From Phycisphaerae bacterium (lineage in GTDB: Bacteria; Planctomycetota; Phycisphaerae; UBA1845; UTPLA1): a DNA stretch of 15,115 nt. The stretch spans positions 1 through 15,115 of the forward strand of contig JAFGQA010000355.1 in NCBI GenBank assembly GCA_016935885.1, in the 5' to 3' direction. Positions 1-7,193 of the stretch are shown piece by piece. The first letter of the stretch is position 1; each line of letters starts with the position of its first letter. Both the position numbers and the translations under genes were made by a program. Below the pieces are notes generated by a model, which did no database searches, was not told where the DNA came from, and saw only the letters and a program-made list of their open reading frames with translations.

Positions 1-2467
1 CACGGGCCGCCTCCACCGCCGCGTTGAGCGCCAGCAGGTTGGTCTGGAAGGCGATCTCCTCGATCACCTTGATGATCTTGCTGATCTGCCCCGAGGACTC
101 GTTGATGCCGGTCATGGCTTCGTTGAGCTGGTGCATGGTCTGGTCGCCGGTCTGCGCGGCCTTTCTGGCCTGATCGCTCAATTCGTTGGCTTGCTTGGCG
201 TTTTCGGCGTTGGTCCGCGTCATGGCGGCCATCTGTTCCAGCGCACTGGAGGTTTCCTCGAGCGACGACGCCTGTTCGCTGGCGCCCTCGGCCAACTGCT
301 GCGACGCGCTGGACACCTGACTCGCCGCGTCGTTCACTTGGTCGGCCCCTTCGTTCAAGCCCGCGATGATGCGATTGACGGGCTTGCTGATCGACCGGGC
401 AATGAAGATGCTGATCAGCGTCACGACGATTGCGGCAATGCCCCCCAGACTTCCCATCCACGTGATCAGGCTGTTGGTCGCCGACGCACTCGTGGCCTGC
501 ATCTCTTTGACCGCAGACATGGCCTCGGATTCGTCAACCTCAGCGAGCAGCGCCCAACGCGTGCCGAACACATCCACTGGCGCGTAGGCACTGAGGACCG
601 GATTGCCGTTGTAGTCGGTGACGATCTTGGCGTCGGTTTCGCCTTTCAACGCGGCGATCGTGGCTTCGGTGTCAACGGAACCCTTGGTTGGGTCTTTGAA
701 CGAGGCGACGACCGTGTGATTCGTCGGGTCAAGGAACGAATCCGACCGCATCAATTTGTCGTGTCCGACCAGATACGTCTCGCCCGTCTCGCCCATGCCG
801 GCGCGAATGCCCATGATCCTGTTGATGGCGTTCAGCGGCAATTGCAGGGCGACGACCAGTTCGGCCTTGCCGTCCCTCACCACCGGTTGAGCGACAAACG
901 CCGCCGGGTCGCCGTTGCTCGCGGCGTACGGCTTGAAATCGGCGAATCCGAACTTGCCGCTCTTCAGCACGCCGCGCACAATCTCGCCCAATCCCGAATC
1001 GGCGTACTTTCCGTCGACCAGGTTGGTCTGGTAGTCGGCCTCCCTGCAAACGGTGTAGAAACAGTAGCCGTCTGGATTGATCAGGAACAGATCGTAGTAG
1101 CCGTATGTTTCAACGTACTTCTTGAAGAAGTATTCGCCCTTCTCGTCCTTGGGGCAGAAGGCCTCGGCGACGTCCATTTCGGCCAACAGGCCCCAAGTGA
1201 TGCCACCGATGTCGACCGGACAATAAGCGCTGAGCACAGGGTTGCCGTTGTAGTCGATCACGACCTCCGCCCCGGTTTCACCTGCCAGACTCTTGTGGGC
1301 CGCATCGGTGTCGACTTTGCCCGTCTCTTGGCGGCGGAACGAGGTGACGACGGTGTGGTTCTTCTGATCGAGGTACGAATCAGATCGCATCAGCAGATCG
1401 GGGCCTATCAGGTAGGTTTCGCCGGTCTCTCCCAGGCCGGACCGCTCGCTCATGATGGCATTCAAACGGTCGATCGGCATCTGGAACATCGCTACCGCGA
1501 CCTTCTCGTTGCCGTCGAAGATCGGAGAGGCGATGAAGCTGGCGGGAGCCTCGTATGACGGCGGGTACTGCTTGTAGTCGACCAGAACGACGGCGTCCTT
1601 GTTACCCGCCTCGTTTGCCTTGCGAAAGGCCTCACCGAAGTTTGTGGACGCGTAGGGCCCATCGATCAGCGACGTGCTGAAATCCAACTCCTTAAAGACG
1701 GAGTAGACGATGTCGCCCGTCTCGGGATCAACCAGGAAGATGTCGTAGTACCCGAATTTCTCCAGATAGTTGCGAACGATCGGGTGGACTTGGCCGTGCA
1801 GTTTGTTGTAGCTCGAGTCGTCCGGCGCGCGGTCCAGCCGGTGCTTCGAGCCGAGCGGATTCGGGTTGGCCCAGATGTATGCATGTTGGAGCGCGATCGA
1901 GTCGGCGTCGAGCTGATTGAAAAAACGCTGCGCCTGGGGCGACGCGCCGTTGGTCTGTTGCCGGTATTCGGCTGTAAAGTCTCCCGTGTAGTACCTGCAC
2001 AACTCGTCACTCTGAGTCCGGAGCGTGTCCTCGGATGATTGCGTCTCATTCCGATAGTCACGAAACGCCTCCCGCAATTCACGCGCGCCCTTGGCGACCA
2101 TCTGATCCTCGGAAAAAGTGAGGATCTGATCCTTGATGGACTGGAAGTAGCGCTGTACGGCCGCTCGCTTGACGTCCCGGTTGGCGCATAGCTTGTGAAA
2201 CGCTTCGGTACGCAGCGTGCCGACGGTCTCAACCAGTGCGTTCATGTCCGCCATGCAATCTCCAAAGTAGGTTTCAATCTGCGCCTTCTTCACGTCACGC
2301 AAGGCGACGAGCTGGTTGTACGCGTTTTTCTCAAGCCCCTGCTGGCCGTGATCGTTGATGGTTTCCATCCCATTGTTGGCGGTGGAGTAACTCACGTAGG
2401 CAACGATCCCGAGTGGGATCAGACCACAGCCCAGAAAGGACGTCACAAGCTTGGTTCCCAAAGTCAT
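1..2467 (-). CDS. Methyl-accepting chemotaxis protein, C-terminus beyond left edge
   Basis: Transmembrane chemoreceptor that would signal through CheW/CheA to the flagellar motor or another output. About 822 codons are in the window, open without a stop to the left edge. The ATG is preceded by AGGAG eight bases upstream. Residues about 7-27 form the first membrane segment and about 665-690 the second. The large periplasmic part between them contains two related modules: YYD at 240 and 457, then GETGETYL near 350 and 563, then a [11 protein letters not shown] stretch ending in LLAE(M/V)D near 432 and 640. These look like tandem Cache-type sensor units. After the second membrane segment comes a very short HAMP-like stretch ([11 protein letters not shown]), then a coiled coil with [13 protein letters not shown]. 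The conserved signalling tip ([18 protein letters not shown]) lies at the window edge. No other chemotaxis gene is visible. The ligand cannot be predicted. Confidence 0.96.
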   Translation of the reverse strand, partial: MTLGTKLVTSFLGCGLIPLGIVAYVSYSTANNGMETINDHGQQGLEKNAYNQLVALRDVKKAQIETYFGDCMADMNALVETVGTLRTEAFHKLCANRDVKRAAVQRYFQSIKDQILTFSEDQMVAKGARELREAFRDYRNETQSSEDTLRTQSDELCRYYTGDFTAEYRQQTNGASPQAQRFFNQLDADSIALQHAYIWANPNPLGSKHRLDRAPDDSSYNKLHGQVHPIVRNYLEKFGYYDIFLVDPETGDIVYSVFKELDFSTSLIDGPYASTNFGEAFRKANEAGNKDAVVLVDYKQYPPSYEAPASFIASPIFDGNEKVAVAMFQMPIDRLNAIMSERSGLGETGETYLIGPDLLMRSDSYLDQKNHTVVTSFRRQETGKVDTDAAHKSLAGETGAEVVIDYNGNPVLSAYCPVDIGGITWGLLAEMDVAEAFCPKDEKGEYFFKKYVETYGYYDLFLINPDGYCFYTVCREADYQTNLVDGKYADSGLGEIVRGVLKSGKFGFADFKPYAASNGDPAAFVAQPVVRDGKAELVVALQLPLNAINRIMGIRAGMGETGETYLVGHDKLMRSDSFLDPTNHTVVASFKDPTKGSVDTEATIAALKGETDAKIVTDYNGNPVLSAYAPVDVFGTRWALLAEVDESEAMSAVKEMQATSASATNSLITWMGSLGGIAAIVVTLISIFIARSISKPVNRIIAGLNEGADQVNDAASQVSSASQQLAEGASEQASSLEETSSALEQMAAMTRTNAENAKQANELSDQARKAAQTGDQTMHQLNEAMTGINESSGQISKIIKVIEEIAFQTNLLALNAAVEAAR

Positions 2468-2500
2468 CTCAATTCTCCTGTCGCTTTGTATCCACCTTTT

Positions 2501-2568
2501 CCGATGCACTTGGAGCAGCCGCTGCATCGGTTGCGACGCTTACCTGTCACCGCCACGAGGCGCGTCGC
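2501..2568 (-). promoter_or_regulatory. Two adjacent hairpins in the presumed leader of the chemoreceptor gene
   Basis: About 35-100 bases upstream of the chemoreceptor ATG are two inverted repeats. CCGATGCA (2501-2508) pairs perfectly with TGCATCGG (2523-2530). GCGACGC (2533-2539) pairs perfectly with GCGTCGC (2562-2568), enclosing a small CGCC-ACGA-GGCG hairpin. Their position fits an RNA leader structure. I compared it with the c-di-GMP-I riboswitch pattern and found only partial, unconvincing resemblance. A regulatory role is inference; they could equally be repeats. Confidence 0.3.
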
Positions 2569-2718
2569 CCGAAGGAATCGCTTTGCTATTTGTTGTGTCA
2601 CATTGTGGTGTTATGTGTGCCTTTTCGACGATCGCTCAGGCCACGGGTCGGCTGCGTCTCGACCTCAGTGCAAATCGGTCGCGTCGGTCCGAGACCTAAG
2701 CTCCGTCTGAGTCAACTA

Positions 2719-2738
2719 CCCTCGCCTGAAGGCGAGGG
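2719..2738. repeat. Hairpin repeat, copy A
   Basis: CCCTCGCCT pairs perfectly with AGGCGAGGG around a two-base loop. The 20-nt core TCGCCTGAAGGCGAGGGCTT (2722-2741) recurs exactly at 2937-2956 in the same orientation. Short GC-rich hairpins with a TTCA/TGAA loop resemble the subterminal hairpins of IS200/IS605-type elements, but no TnpA or TnpB gene is present, so that assignment is only a suggestion. Confidence 0.6.
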
Positions 2739-2936
2739 CTTGAGGCACGACTGAAGTCGATCTCGCGGAGTAAGAATGCGTACGATGGAAAGGATATTGC
2801 AGGAACAGAGGTTCTCAGGGGGTGTGTCCTCAGGCCTCTTCCGGAAATCTGGGCTACACACCAGAGGGCGATGGGTTGGACGCTGTCCTAGAATCCTGTC
2901 AGCCCTCCCCCCTATAAGCAGGTGTACCTTAAGGTG

Positions 2937-2956
2937 TCGCCTGAAGGCGAGGGCTT
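2937..2956. repeat. Hairpin repeat, copy B
   Basis: Second exact copy of the 20-nt core found at 2722-2741, same orientation, 215 bases further on. Its left arm is shorter: TCGCC pairs with GGCGA, and the outer bases no longer match. It is therefore a decayed or truncated version of copy A. The 195 bases between the copies carry no recognisable gene. Confidence 0.55.
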
Positions 2957-3374
2957 CACTCCCTCCCATCGTGGGACAGTGAAACAAAGTAACCACCCTC
3001 TCTATGGCACACTTGCGCCACATCGACGATCAGGAAACAAGCTCCTCCCAAATCATCAGTACAGGCTGCTGTCTTCGTTTCTAAGAATTGGGTGATTGCT
3101 ATACGCGGAAGCTGACGAGGATACACGGTGATTATGCTGAAAGTTTCTCATCTGACCCCGCATTAGCGACCGATAAAATTCTGAGAATGCGTTTGGAATA
3201 TGGGCAACACGCTACCTGACTGAGGTGCCAGCGGCGTTTGGTACGAGGCGGCACGTCGGGTGAACCGAGAAGGCGACGTGATTCCAACTCCGCCGATATA
3301 ACGATAGTGTTCGTTTCCTCGCACGTTTGGGCGAGGCGGTGTTCAACAGCTTTGTTTCGTTGAGGTGCAAGACC

Positions 3375-3509
3375 ATGCTTCCCGAAAATTTCTTTGCAGG
3401 TTTGGCAGATAATTGGCTGACGTCGTTTTTCGACGCCTTTGTTGCGGTCATCCTGTCGCCGCTAGCGGCGTTGGCAAACATCGTCTACACATTCCTGGGA
3501 GGAACGTAG
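3375..3509 (+). CDS. Small hydrophobic peptide, 44 aa, unknown function
   Basis: A 44-residue frame starts MLPENFFAGLADNWL and ends IVYTFLGGT. The ATG is preceded by GAGGTG seven bases upstream, better than for the in-frame ATG at 3327, so I chose the shorter form. Most of residues 16-41 are hydrophobic and could form one membrane-spanning or membrane-associated helix. It lies 134 bases upstream of the porin gene on the same strand and may be co-transcribed with it. I do not recognise a named family. It could be a real small membrane protein, or a chance frame with a good ribosome site. Confidence 0.5.
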   Translation: MLPENFFAGLADNWLTSFFDAFVAVILSPLAALANIVYTFLGGT

Positions 3510-3643
3510 CAGCCGCGTTGAATCGCGGCGTCGTTCGAGGCATTCGGCGATGGTTACTCGGGCATGAGTGCGAGCGCCCGTGTCGCGGACATGGCGCAAG
3601 CTCACGTCCGCCGAGTCACGAAGCAATCACGGAGGCGTCCATT

Positions 3644-4672
3644 ATGAAAGCCTGTCATTACACGTTCTTGGCCGTCGTGGCCACCGCGATCCTGGCGCTT
3701 TCGCCGCCGTCACTCATCGCGCAGGAAAGCAATTGGCTAAGCTATTCGAATCCGCAGAATGAACCTGACGGCGGCGCGACCGCAGGCGATCAGCTTGTCG
3801 AGGAGACAACGACGATCGAGGAGGAGACACCCGCCTCCGAAGGTTCCGAGTACGAGAAACCCCTGCCGCTGAGCCTCAGCCTGGATTACACACTGGTCAG
3901 CGACTACATCTTCCGGGGGTTCAACTTTTCCGAGCACGCCACCGAAGGTCGTGAAGCGCTGAATCATCAAATGGGTGTATCCCTGGGGCTCGACCTCGCG
4001 CCGCTCTGGGGCGGCAAGCCCGGGCAGTGCGGCGAACTCGGCTTCAGCACGTGGTTCGAGTGGTACGCGGATCAAGACAAGATCTCCGGAGACGGCGCGA
4101 ACATCCAGGAGATCGACTACACCATCTCCTACGGTTACAGCGTGGAGCCGATCGCGACTGACATCACGATCGGCTGGATCGAGTACGTCTTTCCAAACTG
4201 GGAGGGCCCCGGCGACAGGACCCACGAGTGGTTCTTGTCCTTCGAGCACAACGACGCCTGGGCGTGGCGTTGGCTCGGCTACAAAGGCGAGGACGGCATC
4301 CTGAACCCGACGTTCAGCTTCTATCACGATCTGGAAGCCTTCGGTGGGACGTGGATGGACTTCGGCATCAGCCACGGATTCGAGCTCGTCGAGCACCTGA
4401 CGTTCACGCCAAGCTACACGTTGCATATCGACGGCGGCTGGGCCGGGCCCGCGGCGGGCCTCGTGGACGATCACGACACGCGTATCGCCGGCATGAACTA
4501 CGGCCTGGATTTGACGTATGACCTGACTGAGCTTTTGCGAATGCCTAAATGGGCGGGATCGATGTCGATTTCCGGTTTCATCAATTGGTCTGATCCCACG
4601 CAGAGGCTTCGCAGCACGTTGGGACAGGAAGACCAGTTCTACGGCGGCATGAAGCTGGCCTGGAGTTGGTGA
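3644..4672 (+). CDS. TorF/Gcw_chp-like putative outer-membrane porin
   Basis: A 342-residue secreted protein, probably an outer-membrane beta-barrel. GGAGG lies eight bases before the ATG. This is followed by a typical Sec signal peptide (MKACHYTFLAVVATAILAL, likely cleaved after SLIAQ-E or nearby at about residue 27), so the in-frame upstream extension to 3413 was rejected. Residues about 40-70 are an acidic, threonine-rich linker. The barrel begins LSLDYTLVSDYIFRGFNFS, matching the start of the Gcw_chp family, and continues as alternating polar and aromatic strands. The final residues are LAWSW, an aromatic C-terminus typical of barrels inserted by the BAM machinery. Family members are annotated only as putative porins, so the substrate is unknown. 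The 44-residue peptide gene precedes it. Confidence 0.85.
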   Translation: MKACHYTFLAVVATAILALSPPSLIAQESNWLSYSNPQNEPDGGATAGDQLVEETTTIEEETPASEGSEYEKPLPLSLSLDYTLVSDYIFRGFNFSEHATEGREALNHQMGVSLGLDLAPLWGGKPGQCGELGFSTWFEWYADQDKISGDGANIQEIDYTISYGYSVEPIATDITIGWIEYVFPNWEGPGDRTHEWFLSFEHNDAWAWRWLGYKGEDGILNPTFSFYHDLEAFGGTWMDFGISHGFELVEHLTFTPSYTLHIDGGWAGPAAGLVDDHDTRIAGMNYGLDLTYDLTELLRMPKWAGSMSISGFINWSDPTQRLRSTLGQEDQFYGGMKLAWSW

Positions 4673-5043
4673 GACAGAGAGCACGCCTGAAGCTGTGACA
4701 CCTGTCAATTGATCGGACGAGTAGCCCACGTCTTCACAGCCTGTCGGAAAAGACTCCGATGGGTGTTCAGGCGAGTGATTGCTGGCCGCGTGCCTCTCGT
4801 GGTTCAAAACCGCATCGGTTCAGCCAAACCGGCTCGGGGCACGGAGCCCCACGATTGCCAACAGGCCGTCGTTGAGTTCACGCGGGGATCTCCCCCGCCC
4901 TTGAGTCATCCTTCGATCATACCTCCCATCGCGAGAACTCGGGCCACACCACTTTTCCCCGCCAGTTTTTTCAGATTCAGCCCCGCCGTGGCCGGACAAA
5001 CGTCGCGACCCAGCAAGTAGCGCGGACGCGCCGCATCAACGCA
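4673..5043. other. Gene-poor spacer after the porin
   Basis: No convincing gene is seen. Short inverted repeats are present: TGACA/TGTCA just after the porin stop, GGGGC/GCCCC around 4837-4851, and GCGGGG (4882-4887) with CCCCGC (4893-4898). None is followed by a T-run, so I do not call a terminator. A lone T6 run lies near 4964. Open frames here read as low-complexity and overlap on both strands. Confidence 0.5.
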
Positions 5044-5187
5044 TTACTCAGCGGCCTTCGAAGCGGCGTGGGCCCGGTCGTCAACTTCCGAGACGGGATG
5101 GAATGTCCGTTGGGCCGCCGCGACGATGGCATCCTGATCCTGTGGCGAGAAGCCGGCGGCGTCGGAACAAAGCCCTCCGCCCGCGAA
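5044..5187 (-). pseudogene. 3' remnant of an unidentified protein gene
   Basis: Reading the minus strand, a frame of about 47 codons is open from an upstream stop at 5188-5190 to TAA at 5044-5046. It contains no ATG, GTG or TTG start. The translated text includes AAGFSPQDQDAIVAAAQ and later FHPVSEVDDRAHAASKAAE before the stop. It has balanced composition and GC-rich third positions, unlike the arginine-rich shadows around it, which suggests the C-terminal end of a former gene. Its upstream end stops about 20 bases short of the inverted palindromes at 5210-5277. The family was not recognised. Moderate chance that it is only a fortuitous frame. Confidence 0.35.
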
Positions 5188-5209
5188 TCAGCGAGGGGAG
5201 GTTCAATGT

Positions 5210-5277
5210 GTGCCACTGCTTTCAAGCAGTGCGCTGCGGGAGTCCTCCGAGGCCGCACTGCTCGAGAGCAGCGGCAC
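5210..5277. repeat. Inverted pair of CACTGCT palindromes
   Basis: Two 24-nt arms, 5210-5233 and 5254-5277, are inverted copies of each other, matching at 21 of 24 positions and separated by 20 bases. Each arm is itself a palindrome: CACTGCTT/AAGCAGTG with a two-base loop in the first, and CACTGCTC/GAGCAGCG with one wobble in the second. Both begin or end with GTGCC. This layout, two palindromes head to head, resembles REP/BIME-type extragenic repeats. It lies just downstream of the nuclease gene, so it could also act as an RNA-stabilising or terminating structure. Confidence 0.75.
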
Positions 5278-5312
5278 CCGGCCCAGACGAAGTATGTACT
5301 CAATGACCTGCG

Positions 5313-6455
5313 CTAGGCCTGTGCGTCCAGTTCGTCGTCCACGCCTTCTGATGCAGCCATTCTCTTTGGTCGTGCTCGATCGTAGTTTTCGACAGTCTTG
5401 CGCAACGCGTCCGAGTAACGGTACAGGTCGTTCACGTCGCTGATAAGTTCGCGCGTTTCAGCTTTGTTTTCGTCGAACAGGCCGAGGTACTTCTCGGGGC
5501 CATTGAACCACAGCCTGCAAATCGGCTTGCGGTTTGTGTCGTCAAGGAGTATTCCACAGTAATTCCGCGTGTCACGCATAAAGACGCGCCGCGGGTCAAT
5601 CGATGCGCTAAGGATCGCCTTGACGACGTAATATCCTTCGATCTCCTCCTCGGTTGTCACGATTTTACTTCGCGCCTCAGCTTCGTTATCCGCTCCATCG
5701 TCGCTCTCAGTCGTAGTGTCCGGACCCCGCGCCGAACCTTCACTAGTCTCGAGTGCTGACTTTAGGCGCTCATTGACTCGCCCGTTGATGAACTCGTGGA
5801 GTGCTCGCTTAGCGATCTGCGTAAACTGGTCTTTGATAGCCTGCGTGAACCTACCGCTGTAGACCCTCCCGACGAACAGACGGACAAACTCTTCGCTGGG
5901 ATTGACCCACTCCTCGTACAAGACACGCTTTATGCCGTCTGTGTACTTGAGCTCACTCGCGGTTGAAATGATGCTTTCGAGGTCGAATGACGACTTGGTG
6001 AATTTCTTCAATTCGTCGATCGTCCGCTCGTCGAGATTCTGAAGATCGAGGACTAGGAACGGGCGGGAGTCCATCTTATTCGGCTCTTCAAGATCGGAGA
6101 AGAACCGGTATTGAAGGCCGTTTGTCAAGACTCCGAAGCGGGCGGGAGTTACGGTGAAGTAGCGATAAAGCTGCGATGCGTGAGCCCCGTCTAGGCTGCA
6201 GCCGCTCCATTTACATTCAAAGAGAATGATCGGCTGCCCGTCTCGCAGAATGGCATAATCGACCTTCTCGCCCTTCTTTGTGCCGACGTCCGCTGTGAAC
6301 TCGGGCACCACCTCGGTCGGATCAAACACGTTATAACCGAGAGCGCTGATTAACGGCATCACCAACGCCGTCTTCGTAGCTTCCTCGGTCGAGAGGTGGG
6401 GGAGTTGCTTCGGAATGCGGATGGCGAGTTCTCTCAGCTTGTCGATCAAATCCAC
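5313..6455 (-). CDS. HsdR-N-type PD-(D/E)XK nuclease (COG4748-like), solitary
   Basis: A 380-residue protein resembling stand-alone proteins built on the N-terminal nuclease domain of type I restriction HsdR subunits. It starts with GTG at 6455, preceded by AAGGAG about eight bases away. Conserved TEEATKTALVMPLISALGY lies at 23-41. The nuclease core is VDYAI with D66 and FECKW with E80 and K82, fitting the D-ExK catalytic pattern. A segment LTNGLQYRFFSD follows. An acidic linker lies near 240-262, then a C-terminal domain with EEEIEGYY, RDTRNYCGILLDD and RKPICRLWFN. No helicase motor, HsdM, HsdS or other methylase is visible, so restriction in the classical sense is not shown. By eye the gene has lower GC and less biased codon use than its neighbours, suggesting acquisition. 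It is bounded by repeat-rich spacers. DNA cleavage is inferred from the family. Confidence 0.88.
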   Translation of the reverse strand: MDLIDKLRELAIRIPKQLPHLSTEEATKTALVMPLISALGYNVFDPTEVVPEFTADVGTKKGEKVDYAILRDGQPIILFECKWSGCSLDGAHASQLYRYFTVTPARFGVLTNGLQYRFFSDLEEPNKMDSRPFLVLDLQNLDERTIDELKKFTKSSFDLESIISTASELKYTDGIKRVLYEEWVNPSEEFVRLFVGRVYSGRFTQAIKDQFTQIAKRALHEFINGRVNERLKSALETSEGSARGPDTTTESDDGADNEAEARSKIVTTEEEIEGYYVVKAILSASIDPRRVFMRDTRNYCGILLDDTNRKPICRLWFNGPEKYLGLFDENKAETRELISDVNDLYRYSDALRKTVENYDRARPKRMAASEGVDDELDAQA

Positions 6456-6749
6456 CGTGCTTCTCCTTCGGACGCGGGCCCGGGAGCCGCGTCAAGTGGG
6501 GAGCTACGCCCCGATCGTCGCGATAGCGGTTTCACTCCACGGTTCCTTTTTCGCCGCTCGTGCTCACCCAGCTAGGCATGTGGCGACCCGTCTTGCCGTC
6601 ATCTGATCGATGTACGGTCCGCCCCGCTCTGCCACAGCGCCCGCTCGTGAGTGCTGCCCGATCCGCGCACAAGTCGACGTTGCTCCGTTGCTCCGCAGCC
6701 CAATTGACCCAGCCCCGAGGTTAACTTCGGTCGGGACCGAGGTCAAGTC

Positions 6750-6870
6750 AGGCGTCGCGCGGGAATAACCTAAACGGTTGACCCGCCTGCGTGCGGGCAG
6801 GTCCGCCAAACGGCAAGCCGGCAAGCCAGCCAAGTGACACAAGCGATCATGTTATTCCTGCGCGACGCCT
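6750..6870. mobile_element. MITE-like element, copy 1 (unoccupied)
   Basis: A 121-bp unit with near-perfect terminal inverted repeats. The left end AGGCGTCGCGCGGGAATAAC (6750-6769) matches the complement of the right end (6851-6870) at 19 of 20 positions. The interior has CGGTTGACCCGCC, an imperfect hairpin and CAAACGGCAAGCC. A diverged second copy lies at 8802-9125. It has no coding capacity. A clear target duplication was not found, although TCAAGTCAGGCG occurs on both sides (6743-6754 and 6887-6898). It could be a non-autonomous transposon derivative or another class of dispersed palindromic repeat. Confidence 0.65.
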
Positions 6871-6953
6871 TAGGTCAGGACCGCCCTCAAGTCAGGCGCC
6901 GGTCCAGGTCGAATTGGCTTGATTCTGCAACGCAAAGCACTTGGTCATCTGGT

Positions 6954-6987
6954 CCAAGAGCCCCCGACCTTGGTCGGGGGCTCTTGG
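6954..6987. repeat. Perfect 16-bp-stem palindrome
   Basis: CCAAGAGCCCCCGACC (6954-6969) is exactly complementary to 6972-6987 with a two-base TT between. Transcribed from either strand it would make a very stable hairpin. Neither side has a T-run, so it is not a standard intrinsic terminator, though it lies about 200 bases downstream of the DegP-like gene stop. It may be a recent palindromic repeat, since both arms are still perfect. Confidence 0.8.
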
Positions 6988-7193
6988 GACCGAGTAGGGC
7001 GAGTACTCGGCCTCGACACTTGTTGAGGTCGCTGTCTATACGCAGCTTGGGCGCGGCGGCCGATGCCAAGTAAGGCGCGAGGGTCGATCTCAGCTTGGAG
7101 ACGGTATCGCCGGGGCTCGTTTGGCATCGCAGCTTGTCCAGGTTGGCTGTTTTGCCATCGGGCGTGTCTCCAGATAGAGCATCGGTCCGCGTT

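Larger units (their letters stand above)
2468..3374. other. Gene-poor spacer, about 900 bp
   Basis: This lies between the divergent chemoreceptor and the small plus-strand peptide gene. The short open frames here are low-complexity, lack convincing ribosome sites and have no recognisable domain. Besides the leader hairpins near 2501-2568 and the repeated hairpin cores at 2722 and 2937, I see no RNA gene. The base composition between about 3040 and 3210 is visibly more AT-rich than the flanking genes, as expected for promoter or non-coding DNA. I could not pin down a convincing promoter. Confidence 0.6.
6456..7193. other. Gene-poor spacer with repeats, about 740 bp
   Basis: It separates the solitary nuclease from the 3' end of the DegP-like gene. 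It contains the MITE-like element at 6750-6870 and the perfect palindrome at 6954-6987. Also present is a 12-bp direct repeat TCAAGTCAGGCG at 6743-6754 and 6887-6898. Open frames on both strands are arginine- and proline-rich or lack starts. A minus-strand frame without a start codon (about 7205 down to 6887) runs through the palindrome and is probably not coding. I see no tRNA or other RNA gene. Confidence 0.6.

Noticed and set aside
131..1558. Long plus-strand open frame of 475 codons
   Set aside because: It is the antisense shadow of the chemoreceptor; its translation is rich in G, R, V and D with no domain, while the minus strand gives a full receptor.
2500..2600. c-di-GMP-I riboswitch in the chemoreceptor leader
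   Set aside because: Only scattered fragments of the consensus are seen; the tetraloop-receptor and ligand-binding positions cannot be aligned.
2960..3030. Sigma-54-like TGGCAC...TTGC near 3005
   Set aside because: The distance between the GG and GC elements is too short for a sigma-54 promoter.
3737..4807. Minus-strand frame of 356 codons opposite the porin
   Set aside because: Shadow of the porin gene. The plus strand has a ribosome site, signal peptide and barrel features; the minus translation has none.
4882..4898. GCGGGG/CCCCGC hairpin as a terminator for the porin
   Set aside because: It is over 200 bases from the stop and no T-run follows, so an intrinsic terminator is not supported.
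5030..5150. Possible 5S rRNA on the minus strand (CCATCCCGTCTCGGAAGTTGA resembles the 5S core)
   Set aside because: The flanks do not give the 5S helix I pairing or the usual 3' half, no 16S or 23S is nearby, and the same stretch reads as clean protein-like codons to a stop.
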